Notes: a model not told the origin generated them from the letters alone. Counted from the stretch's first letter, positions 1-6,579 are shown. The stretch: 7,768 nucleotides of DNA from Gammaproteobacteria bacterium (GCA_011322575.1 DRMK01000325.1:1-7768), one strand, 5' to 3'. A program made the numbers and translations.

Positions 1-156
1 CGGCTGCGCGGGCGGGTGGGACGTCCTGACGGCAGCGAACTCATCGAGGGAGAGATATGGGGCAAAGCGGACCAGCCCGAGGCGCTGGGCATCACCCTGG
101 CGGACGACCTGCTGACACGGGGAGCGAGAGCAATCCTGGATGAACTCTACGGTTGA
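1..156 (+). CDS. hemC: Porphobilinogen deaminase (hydroxymethylbilane synthase), C-terminal fragment cut by window edge
   Basis: The frame is open from base 1 to a TGA at 154-156 and encodes the last 51 residues of a protein. HemC joins four porphobilinogens into hydroxymethylbilane in the cytoplasm, the step before HemD. The visible part fits the small C-terminal domain of the family: a strand pair ending in ELIEGEIWG, then the closing helix with LADDLLTRGARAILDEL, which resembles the usual 'LG..LA..LL..GA..IL' ending. The dipyrromethane-binding Cys and the catalytic Asp lie upstream of the window and cannot be checked. The last 17 nt overlap the start of hemD, as expected for translational coupling. 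Identification rests on this short tail plus the adjacent hemD, which is a very common arrangement in gammaproteobacteria. Confidence 0.88.
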   Translation, partial: RLRGRVGRPDGSELIEGEIWGKADQPEALGITLADDLLTRGARAILDELYG

Positions 157-925
157 TCTGCAAGGGCTCGGGGTGATGGTCACCCGCCCGGCCCATCAGG
201 CGGAGCCCCTGTGCCGGCTCATCGAGGCGGCCGGAGGGCGTCCCTATCGCCTGCCCCTGCTGGAGATCGCCCCTCCCGAACACCCCCCGGCCGGGCTGGA
301 TCGGCTGGAGGAGTACCACATGGCCATCTTCATCAGCCCCAACGCCGTGGAATGGGGGATCGCTCTCATCCGGGAACGGGGCGACCTGCCCCCCGGTCTG
401 CAACTGGCCACCGTAGGTCGCGGGAGCGCCGCGCGACTGGAGAAACTGCTGGGGCGGAAACCCGATATCTGCGCCCCACCGCCCTTCAATAGTGAAGCAC
501 TATTGACAAATAGCGGTATGCAGAAGCTCGCCAACCGGAATATAATCGTATTTCGCGGCAATGGCGGTAGAGAATTGCTGGCGGAAACCTTGCGTTCGCG
601 GGGGGCAACGGTGGAGTATTGCGAGGTGTACCGCCGCGCTTGTCCGAAAATCGAGCCAGCCGAGGTGAAACGGGCATGGGAGCAAGGGAAAATCGACATC
701 ATCACCATTACCAGCGGAGAAGGGCTGCGTAATCTGGTCGAGCGTACCGGTGCAGCCAATCACGGCTGGCTGTTCCAGACCCCCCTGGTCCTGATCAACC
801 GCAGACTGGCCGCGCTGGCACGGGAGCTGGGATTCCGCCAGCAGTTGCTGATCAGCAGAGAGGCCAGCGACAGCGCCATGATCGACGCCATCGCCAGATG
901 GGCTGTCCAACAAACGACTTCTTGA
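140..925 (+). CDS. hemD: Uroporphyrinogen-III synthase
   Basis: This 261-residue cytoplasmic enzyme closes hydroxymethylbilane with inversion of ring D to give uroporphyrinogen III, the branch point to haem, sirohaem and corrinoids. The family is poorly conserved, but its markers are present: VTRP at residues 14-17, ISPNAV at 65-70, VGRGSAARL at 92-100, NSEALL at 117-122, FRGNGGRELL at 138-147, VYRR at 163-166 and TSGEGLRNL at 191-199. The order fits the two-lobed HemD fold, and the length is close to that of other bacterial members (about 245-265). The ATG at 140 lies inside hemC (17-nt overlap), with a GGAGCGAG purine stretch upstream at about 121-128. Codons for residues about 115-150 are AT-rich against the GC-rich remainder and contain a perfect 9-bp inverted repeat (486-506). 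That segment is conserved in the family, so it is not an insertion. Confidence 0.93.
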   Translation: MNSTVDLQGLGVMVTRPAHQAEPLCRLIEAAGGRPYRLPLLEIAPPEHPPAGLDRLEEYHMAIFISPNAVEWGIALIRERGDLPPGLQLATVGRGSAARLEKLLGRKPDICAPPPFNSEALLTNSGMQKLANRNIIVFRGNGGRELLAETLRSRGATVEYCEVYRRACPKIEPAEVKRAWEQGKIDIITITSGEGLRNLVERTGAANHGWLFQTPLVLINRRLAALARELGFRQQLLISREASDSAMIDAIARWAVQQTTS

Positions 926-941
926 GGCACGGGGGTTAAGG

Positions 942-2657
942 ATGAAAGAGAGAAACAGATCCGGCAGGGGTGGGAAAGGTTCCTCCAGCAGGGGCGGCAA
1001 GGAGAGCGCAAAACCGGTTTCCGGTTCCAAAGAACCAGCCACTACTGAAAACAAAGGTGCCCCGCAGGAGGGCAAGCCCGCACCGGATACCGCCAGGAGC
1101 GAAAAGGGCGCCGGCGAGGTGGTGGCACCAGACGTGAAAGATACGGCGGTCAAGGGTGAACCACCCCCTCCGCCCCCGCCCCAGCCACAGAAAGGTGGAG
1201 GGTGCGCTGGCACCGCACTGGCGCTGCTGGCGCTATTGATCTCCTTGGGCGTGGGCGGGGCCGGTTATTATCTCTGGCAGCAGCTCCAGATCGGACAGCA
1301 GCAGTCGGTGCAGAGCCTGCAGCAGAGCGTTGCCAGCCGCATCGAACAGGTAAGCAGCGCCCTGCAGCGGCAGAGCGAGCAGAAGCTGGGCTCTGTCGAG
1401 CAGCAGGTGAGTGATCTGAAAGGGGAGATCGCAGCGCTCGGCAAGCAGCAGGAGGAGCTGCGCTCCCTTCAACAGGAGACCGCGCTGCAGGAGATGGCCG
1501 CGCTGAACGAGAAGATTGGGGCCATCAGCAGCAACGTGAGCGCCGCGGAGCAGCGTCTGGCGGAGCTGACCAGTCAGCAGCAGGGCATCGCCGGTCGCAT
1601 CGGCGAGGCGGACGCCACCCTGCAGAAGCTGGCCGCGGTGGGGGAGAGCATAGCGGCGCTGGAGGAGAAGGTGAATGCCGCTGCCAGCCGCCAGCAGCAA
1701 CTGCTGGACAGCATCGCGGCGCTGCAGCTGCAGGCAGACCAGGAGCGCAACGCCTGGAAGCTGGGCGAGACGGAGTATCTGCTCACGGTCGCCACGCGCC
1801 GCCTGGCTCTGGAACATGACATACGCGGTGCCGGCGCGGCCCTGCAGGCCGCCGATCGCCAGCTGACGGAGATTGGGGATTCCCGCTGGTTGCCGGTGCG
1901 CGAGGCCATCTCCGGGGCGCTGGCAGATCTGCAGGCGCTGCCCAGCCCGGACACGGATGGAGCTGCGGTAACCCTTGCCGCCCTGGATGACGCGGTGGAA
2001 CAGCTGCCGCTGAAGCAGCCCGAACGCCGGCTCCAGTCCACGGCCCTGGACACGGCGCCTCTGCAGCAGGCGGAAGATCTGGAGAGCTGGGGCGGCAAGG
2101 TGTGGGAGTCTCTGAAGAAGCTGGTGATAATCCGCCACGGCGAGAAACCGGCCATGGCGGCCCTGTTGCCGCCTGACCAGTCCGAATATCTGCGCCAGAA
2201 TCTGCATCTCAAGCTGGAGAACGCCCGCTACGCCCTGCTGCGCGGCAATCCGGAGCTGTTCCGCACCAGTCTCGGTACTGCCCGGGAGTGGATCGAAGCC
2301 CATTTTGACCCCATGGCGGACGCCACCAAGGGCATGCTGGAGAGCCTGAAGAAGCTGCAGGGAATGGAGTTCCCCAAGGAGCTGCCCGACATCTCCGCCC
2401 CTCTACAGCAGCTACGCAAACTGCGTAGCGGGGGGGGTGCCCCGCATGCGCAGGCCGGCACCAGGCCGGTAGCCGAAGAGCAACCCTCCACATCCGCGCC
2501 ACAGGAACAGCCGGAGCTTCAGGGGGAGGAAGAGGGGCAGGATGTCTCCACCACGGAGCCGGGGGATGAGCAGCAGGAGCCGGTCTCCGAGGAGCCGGAT
2601 CAACAGGAAACCGATTCCTCTCCTGACGCGGCGACCTCGGAAGGAGGCGAATCATGA
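942..2657 (+). CDS. hemX: HemX-family membrane protein, extended form
   Basis: This 571-residue protein is probably a single-pass inner-membrane protein with its bulk in the periplasm. Residues 1-87 are a Lys/Gly/Pro-rich, probably disordered cytoplasmic tail ending in seven prolines (74-80). A hydrophobic helix spans about 88-111. Residues about 112-265 are a Gln/Ala/Leu-rich coiled coil. The HemX core follows, with the family signature AWKLGETEYLLTVATRRLALEHD at about 271-293 in two overlapping blocks and a second conserved part near 411-455. From about 497 an acidic, Gln/Ser/Pro-rich tail runs to the end. E. coli HemX is about 393 residues, so the extra length lies at both ends. The protein is often labelled uroporphyrinogen-III C-methyltransferase, but no SAM-binding methyltransferase domain is visible and that name should not be used. 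The true role is not established; a scaffold for haem enzymes is a hypothesis. The start at 942 is 16 nt after hemD, behind GGGGGTTAAGG. Confidence 0.9.
   Translation: MKERNRSGRGGKGSSSRGGKESAKPVSGSKEPATTENKGAPQEGKPAPDTARSEKGAGEVVAPDVKDTAVKGEPPPPPPPQPQKGGGCAGTALALLALLISLGVGGAGYYLWQQLQIGQQQSVQSLQQSVASRIEQVSSALQRQSEQKLGSVEQQVSDLKGEIAALGKQQEELRSLQQETALQEMAALNEKIGAISSNVSAAEQRLAELTSQQQGIAGRIGEADATLQKLAAVGESIAALEEKVNAAASRQQQLLDSIAALQLQADQERNAWKLGETEYLLTVATRRLALEHDIRGAGAALQAADRQLTEIGDSRWLPVREAISGALADLQALPSPDTDGAAVTLAALDDAVEQLPLKQPERRLQSTALDTAPLQQAEDLESWGGKVWESLKKLVIIRHGEKPAMAALLPPDQSEYLRQNLHLKLENARYALLRGNPELFRTSLGTAREWIEAHFDPMADATKGMLESLKKLQGMEFPKELPDISAPLQQLRKLRSGGGAPHAQAGTRPVAEEQPSTSAPQEQPELQGEEEGQDVSTTEPGDEQQEPVSEEPDQQETDSSPDAATSEGGES
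2641..2647 (+). promoter_or_regulatory. Shine-Dalgarno of hemY
   Basis: AAGGAGG lies inside the last codons of hemX, six bases before the hemY ATG. It fixes the hemY start and shows that ribosomes can enter hemY directly as well as by coupling through the ATGA overlap. Confidence 0.85.
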
Positions 2658-3943
2658 AATGGTTGAGCGTCCTGGTGGCCGCCCTGCTGGCGGCGGTGGG
2701 TCTCTCGGTTCTTCTGAAGGACGAGACCGGCTATGTCATGCTGAACTGGGGCGAGTGGACCGTCGAGACCTCCCTGGCCCTGTTCATCCTGCTGCTGGCG
2801 GTGGCGTTCGTGCTGGCCTACCTGCTGCTGCGGATGCTGATTCGCCTGTGGCAGATCCCCCGCAGCACGGCCCGCTGGAGCGAGCAGCGGCGTAAAAAGA
2901 GAGGCCAGCGCACCCTGTTGCAGGGGCAGGTGGAGCTGGTGGAAGGGCAGTGGCAGGCCGCGGAAAAGCACCTGCTCAAGCATGTGGACAGCAGCGACAC
3001 CCCTCTTCTCAACTACCTGGGCGCCGCCCGGGCGGCCCAGCAGCAGGGCGCCCTGGAGCGCCGCGACCACTATCTGCAGCTGGCCTACAAGGAGGACAAG
3101 AAGGCCGCCATAGCGGTACAGCTCACCCAGGCCGAGCTGCAGCTGGCCGAGGGGGATCCGGAGCAGGCCCTGAAGACCCTTACCTATCTGAAAGAGGTTG
3201 CGCCCAGGCACACCCAGGTGCTCTCCCAGCTCGCCAGGGTGTATGAGAAGCTGGAGAGGTGGGACGGCCTGCGCGAGCTACTGCCCGTGCTGCGCCGCCG
3301 TCACATCTTTACCGACGAGGAGTACAAACGGCTGGAGCGCCGGACCTTCAGGGGGCTGCTCGACGCAGCGGCATCATCGGGTGACGAGGAGAAGCTCAAG
3401 GAGGCCTGGAAGTCCCTTCCCAGGGAAGCAGGTGCGGATCCGGAAACGGTGCGGCGTTATGCCGCCGCTCTGGCGGCACAGGGGCACGGTGATGGTGCCG
3501 AGGCCATCCTGCGCAGCACTTTGCGCAAGGTGTGGGACGGAGGGCTGGTCCGCCTCTATGGCGAGATAGAGGGAGCCAACCTGGAGCGTCAGCTCTCGGT
3601 GGCGCAGAGCTGGCTGGAATCCCACCCCAAGGATCCCGATCTGCTGCTGACCCTGGGCAGGCTGGCGCTGCGCAACCAGCAATGGAACAAGGCGCGCAGC
3701 TACCTGGAGTCGGCCCTGGCGGCCTCTCCCAGCGCCGAAGCCTGCCAGCTTCTGGCTGGGCTGCTGGAGCAGCAGGGGGAGAAGGACCGGGCGGTGGAGT
3801 ACTACAGGGAGGGAATGCGTCTGGCGCTGGCCGGGCCGGGCGGCGGAGCGGCGCCATCCCCGTCCCTGGAGAAACCGGCGGCAACAGCAGCGAAAGGATT
3901 GCCGGAGTCGCAGCCGGCACCGCTTCCGCCCGCCGCCGGGTGA
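2654..3943 (+). CDS. hemY: HemY-family TPR membrane protein (haem operon)
   Basis: This 429-residue protein is anchored by two N-terminal hydrophobic segments (about 4-20 and 39-62). The short loop between them carries the family signature GYVMLNWGEWTVETSLALF (residues 26-44). A basic stretch follows (RRKKR, about 79-83), consistent with a cytoplasmic side. The rest is helical TPR-like repeats, clearest near 119-145, 155-200 and 330-390 (for example LLTLGRLALRNQQWNKARSYLE). An Ala/Pro-rich tail (about 393-429) is probably disordered. This is the proteobacterial HemY of the hemCDXY operon, not the Bacillus protoporphyrinogen oxidase of the same name. Its role in late haem synthesis is inferred in the literature and not settled. 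The ATG overlaps the hemX stop as ATGA (2654-2657), and a strong AAGGAGG lies at 2641-2647 with 6-nt spacing, so coupled translation with hemX is likely. Confidence 0.92.
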   Translation: MKWLSVLVAALLAAVGLSVLLKDETGYVMLNWGEWTVETSLALFILLLAVAFVLAYLLLRMLIRLWQIPRSTARWSEQRRKKRGQRTLLQGQVELVEGQWQAAEKHLLKHVDSSDTPLLNYLGAARAAQQQGALERRDHYLQLAYKEDKKAAIAVQLTQAELQLAEGDPEQALKTLTYLKEVAPRHTQVLSQLARVYEKLERWDGLRELLPVLRRRHIFTDEEYKRLERRTFRGLLDAAASSGDEEKLKEAWKSLPREAGADPETVRRYAAALAAQGHGDGAEAILRSTLRKVWDGGLVRLYGEIEGANLERQLSVAQSWLESHPKDPDLLLTLGRLALRNQQWNKARSYLESALAASPSAEACQLLAGLLEQQGEKDRAVEYYREGMRLALAGPGGGAAPSPSLEKPAATAAKGLPESQPAPLPPAAG

Positions 3944-3950
3944 ACAAGGC

Positions 3951-3985
3951 ACGAAAAAAGCCGCCAGACAGGCGGCTTTTTTCGT
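3951..3985. terminator. Bidirectional rho-independent terminator between hemY and cah
   Basis: A 15-bp perfect stem (3951-3965 with 3971-3985) closes a 5-nt loop (AGACA). The core is GCCGCC/GGCGGC, flanked by A6 on the left and T6 on the right, so each strand reads as a GC stem followed by a U tract. It begins 7 nt after the hemY stop and ends 18 nt past the stop of the convergent carbonic anhydrase gene, so it can serve both units. Confidence 0.92.
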
Positions 3986-4003
3986 ACGGGAAGTGCTGTC
4001 GGA

Positions 4004-4849
4004 CTAGTTGGCCGACACGGTACGATCGTGCAACTCCTGCACCGGTCGGGCGTTGTTGCCGAACAGAGCAGCCAGGGCGGCCACCTGTTCGGTGGACACC
4101 TCTACCGGGTTCTTGAGAACCATCCAGCTGACTCCCTCCGAGCAGGGTGGCGTGGTCAGGGATCCGCTGTAGCTGTAGTAGCTGCGATCTTCCGGCAGCA
4201 GCGCGGAGGCGCTGACGGTTATATCTTTGGAGTCCACCTTCTCTCCCGACTGCTTGGGCATCACTTTCCACAGTGGTTCCAGAGCAGGGTTGCTGTTTCC
4301 CTCTTTCATCAGCACACCCACTACCCCGAGATTTCCCTCGGCGCTTTTGTGCACCAGATGGGCAACCATGGCAAACGGTTTGCCGTCCACGGTGTGTTCA
4401 CTGGGCGCGTGGAAGTGGAACTGCAGCAACTCGTAAGTGGCATCCCCAACCTTGATGGAACTGCCCGCAGGATAGTTCACCTGGATGGTGTGCCCGTTGT
4501 TCACCATGGAGAGGGGTGCCTCCTGGTAGTGGAACTCTATGGCTGGCAGATCGGCCTTGGATACCGCGCTGGTCGAAATATCTATCGGAGACTGCTTCTT
4601 GCCGGTCTTGCAGAAGGCAAACTCCTCTTTCAGATCGCCCCAGTGCTGCGGGCCACCTGCGCCCTCGTATCCCCAGTGGGCTACGGCATGCTCTTTATCC
4701 TTGTCTCCCGTGTCTCCTGAATGCTGCTCCACGGAGGGCGCGGCAGCATGCTTCTTTTGTTCCTCTCTGCCCTCATCCTGCCCGGAGGAGCAGGCTGCGA
4801 CAGAAACCAGTGCCAACATTATCGATGTGGTGCCAAGTGTGTTTTTCAT
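4004..4849 (-). CDS. cah: Alpha-type carbonic anhydrase, predicted lipoprotein
   Basis: This 281-residue zinc enzyme interconverts CO2 and bicarbonate outside the cytoplasm. It has a short signal peptide with lipobox VAAC (Cys20, followed by Ser, which favours the outer membrane). A charged linker follows (about 21-55), then one alpha-CA domain (about 56-278). Visible motifs: HWGYEG at the domain start; QSPIDI (86-91); NNGH with the proton-shuttle His120; QFHFHAPSEH with zinc ligands His145 and His147; third ligand His164 in VAHLVH; and the gatekeeper SLTTPPC (230-236). Cys80 and Cys236 fit the disulfide of bacterial alpha-CAs. The residue two before the third ligand is Val162, where studied enzymes have Glu. 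The start chosen is the ATG at 4849, behind AGGAGAT, because it gives a clean signal peptide; the frame is open for 60 more codons, but those lie within ubiD. It sits 58 nt downstream of ubiD on the same strand, so co-transcription is plausible. Confidence 0.93.
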   Translation of the reverse strand: MKNTLGTTSIMLALVSVAACSSGQDEGREEQKKHAAAPSVEQHSGDTGDKDKEHAVAHWGYEGAGGPQHWGDLKEEFAFCKTGKKQSPIDISTSAVSKADLPAIEFHYQEAPLSMVNNGHTIQVNYPAGSSIKVGDATYELLQFHFHAPSEHTVDGKPFAMVAHLVHKSAEGNLGVVGVLMKEGNSNPALEPLWKVMPKQSGEKVDSKDITVSASALLPEDRSYYSYSGSLTTPPCSEGVSWMVLKNPVEVSTEQVAALAALFGNNARPVQELHDRTVSAN

Positions 4850-4850
4850 A

Positions 4851-4856
4851 TCTCCT
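4851..4856 (-). promoter_or_regulatory. Shine-Dalgarno of the carbonic anhydrase gene
   Basis: On the minus strand AGGAGA lies directly before the ATG at 4849. The spacing is short (about 2 nt after GGAG), but this is the only good match near a start that yields a signal peptide, so it supports that start over the upstream in-frame extension. Confidence 0.6.
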
Positions 4857-4907
4857 AGTTCCCTGTGTGATGGAGGAACGAAACTATCTGACAGATGCCA
4901 TCGGATG

Positions 4908-6371
4908 TCAAATACCCAGCTCGTCCCAGATGGCGTCCACCCTCTGTTTGACCTCCCGCGACATGCTAATGGGTCGGCCCCACTCGCGGTCGGTCTCTCC
5001 CGGCCACTTGTTGGTGGCGTCGAATCCAATCTTGCCTCCCAGACCGGAGACCGGCGATGCGAAGTCCAGGTAGTCGATAGGGGTATTCCCGATCAGTGTG
5101 GTATCACGTACCGGGTCCATGCGCGTGGTCATGGCCCAGACGACATCCTCCCATTTGCGCACGTCTATGTCGTCGTCGGTAACGATCACGAACTTGGTGT
5201 ACATGAACTGGCGCAGGTAAGACCATATTCCCAACATCACCCGCTTGGCATGCCCGGCGTACTGTTTGCGAATACTCACTACCGCCATCCGGTAGGAGCA
5301 GCCTTCCGGTGGCAGGTAGAAATCCACAATCTCCGGGAACTGCTTTTGCAGCAGGGGCACGAATACCTCGTTTAGGGCTACGCCGAGAATGGCCGGCTCA
5401 TCCGGAGGACGGCCGGTGTAGGTGCTGTGGTAGATGGGCCGGGTGCGGTGGGTGATGCGCTCTATGGTGAATACGGGAAACTCCTCCACCTCGTTGTAGT
5501 AGCCGGTATGGTCGCCGAACGGCCCCTCGGGCGCGCTTTCGCCGGGCCGGATATGCCCCTCCAGCACGAACTCCGCGCCGGCGGGAACCTGCAGCTCCGA
5601 CCCCAGGCAGCCAGTCACCTCGGTCTTGGAACCACGTAGCAGTCCTGCAAAGGCGTACTCCGACAGCGTATCGGGCACCGGGGTCACCGCCCCCAGAATG
5701 GTGGCCGGATCCGCCCCCAGCGCCACCGCCACGGGAAACGGCTCTTCAGGACGGGCCTGACACCACTCCCGAAAATCCAGCGCGCCGCCACGGTGCGCCA
5801 GCCAGCGCATGATCACCTTGTTGGGCGCGATCACCTGCTGCCGGTAGATGCCGATGTTCTGGCGGGGCCTGGAGGGTCCCCTGGTCACCACCAGACCCCA
5901 GGTGATGAGGGGCCCGGCATCGCCTGGCCAGCAGGTCTGCACCGGGAGGCGCCCCAGATCCACTGCGTCCCCCTCCAGCACCACCTGCTGGCAAGGTGCA
6001 TTCCTGACCACGCGGGGGGCCATGTTGAGCACCTGCTTGAACACCGGCAGTTTCCCCCAGGCATCGCGCATCCCCTTGGGAGGCTCCGGCTCCTTCAGCA
6101 CTGAAAGCAGCTCCCCCACCTCGCGCAGGGCCGCCACCGATTCCTCTCCCATGCCCAGGGCCACCCGCTCAGGGGTGCCGAACAGGTTGGCCAGTACCGG
6201 TATCCCGTGTCCCTTGGGGTTTTCGAACAGCAGGGCAGGGCCATGTGCGCGCAGGGTGCGGTCACAGATCTCGGTCATCTCGAGGTGAGGATCAATCTCG
6301 TGGGAGATCTTTTTCAGCTCGCCCCGCTGTTCGAGCAGCTTGATAAAGTCGCGCAAATCAGTGTATTTCAT
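4908..6371 (-). CDS. ubiD: 3-polyprenyl-4-hydroxybenzoate decarboxylase, prenylated-FMN dependent
   Basis: UbiD removes CO2 from 3-polyprenyl-4-hydroxybenzoate in ubiquinone synthesis, using prenylated FMN made by UbiX. The 487-residue protein matches the E. coli enzyme nearly end to end (MKYTDLRDFIKLLEQRGEL at the start, ATNKWPGE..REWGRP near the end). Allowing an offset of three, Asn172 and Glu238 correspond to E. coli metal ligands Asn175 and Glu241, and Asp287 in EGPFGDHTGYY corresponds to the proposed proton donor Asp290. The cofactor motifs NIGIYRQQ (172-179) and RWLAHRGGALD (189-199) are intact, so the enzyme should be active. The ATG at 6371 is chosen because homologues begin there, although its ribosome site is weak. 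A 21-residue extension from a TTG at 6434 is possible, with GGGAG seven bases upstream. No ubiX is in the window. The carbonic anhydrase gene follows 58 nt downstream. Confidence 0.96.
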   Translation of the reverse strand: MKYTDLRDFIKLLEQRGELKKISHEIDPHLEMTEICDRTLRAHGPALLFENPKGHGIPVLANLFGTPERVALGMGEESVAALREVGELLSVLKEPEPPKGMRDAWGKLPVFKQVLNMAPRVVRNAPCQQVVLEGDAVDLGRLPVQTCWPGDAGPLITWGLVVTRGPSRPRQNIGIYRQQVIAPNKVIMRWLAHRGGALDFREWCQARPEEPFPVAVALGADPATILGAVTPVPDTLSEYAFAGLLRGSKTEVTGCLGSELQVPAGAEFVLEGHIRPGESAPEGPFGDHTGYYNEVEEFPVFTIERITHRTRPIYHSTYTGRPPDEPAILGVALNEVFVPLLQKQFPEIVDFYLPPEGCSYRMAVVSIRKQYAGHAKRVMLGIWSYLRQFMYTKFVIVTDDDIDVRKWEDVVWAMTTRMDPVRDTTLIGNTPIDYLDFASPVSGLGGKIGFDATNKWPGETDREWGRPISMSREVKQRVDAIWDELGI

Positions 6372-6464
6372 CCCGGATACCGTGGGGTAGAGAGGGTGCG
6401 GATCCATGATATAGGCCGGGTCTCGTCTGAACAAGGCGCCACTCCCGGGAACTTTCTTCGGGCA

Positions 6465-6579
6465 GGTTGGTCACACCAAGCAGTACCCTTTGATGCTTCT
6501 GCTTCAAGTCCCTCCCCAGGCCCGGTCCCCCAAGCCGGGCCGTCATTACCCCCGGCCTTTGCAGGCCGGGGTTTTTTTT
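6465..6579 (+). ncRNA. Candidate structured RNA (small RNA or leader) ending in an intrinsic terminator
   Basis: On the plus strand several hairpins lie in a row: TTGGT/ACCAA with a 3-nt loop (6467-6479), an imperfect one at 6490-6507, GGCCCGG/CCGGGCC with a 9-nt loop (6519-6541), and the terminator (6550-6579). No protein gene on this strand precedes them, so either a small RNA is made here or the region is a leader of the peptidase gene 178 nt downstream. No clear promoter was found upstream and no known RNA family was recognised, hence low confidence. The 5' boundary is a guess. Confidence 0.3.
6550..6579 (+). terminator. Strong plus-strand rho-independent terminator with no upstream gene
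   Basis: A perfect 9-bp stem CCCCGGCCT/AGGCCGGGG (6550-6558 with 6563-6571) with loop TTGC is followed at once by eight T residues (6572-6579). The minus strand has no T run after the hairpin, so it works only in the plus direction. The nearest plus-strand gene upstream is hemY, more than 2.6 kb away and already terminated. Confidence 0.82.

Noticed and set aside
503..546. TTGACA and TATAAT inside hemD as an internal promoter
   Set aside because: The two boxes are 32 bp apart, far from the 16-18 bp required, and neither has a partner at the right distance.
500..1213. Minus-strand frame across the hemD/hemX junction
   Set aside because: It spans a junction between two real genes on the other strand, is of low complexity at its start and shows no family motif.
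1233..2303. Long minus-strand frame (356 codons) opposite hemX
   Set aside because: It is Leu/Gln/Arg-rich, mirroring the Gln/Leu-rich coiled coil of hemX, with no recognisable domain; GC-rich genes commonly give such shadows.
942..2657. Calling HemX a uroporphyrinogen-III C-methyltransferase
   Set aside because: No SAM-dependent methyltransferase motifs are visible; the protein is tail, membrane helix, coiled coil and HemX core only.
3396..4271. Minus-strand frame across hemY, the terminator and the carbonic anhydrase 3' end
   Set aside because: It crosses a strong bidirectional terminator and overlaps two well-supported genes.
4850..5029. Upstream in-frame extension of the carbonic anhydrase (60 residues)
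   Set aside because: It lies largely inside ubiD in another frame, would bury the signal peptide, and the internal ATG at 4849 has its own AGGAGA.
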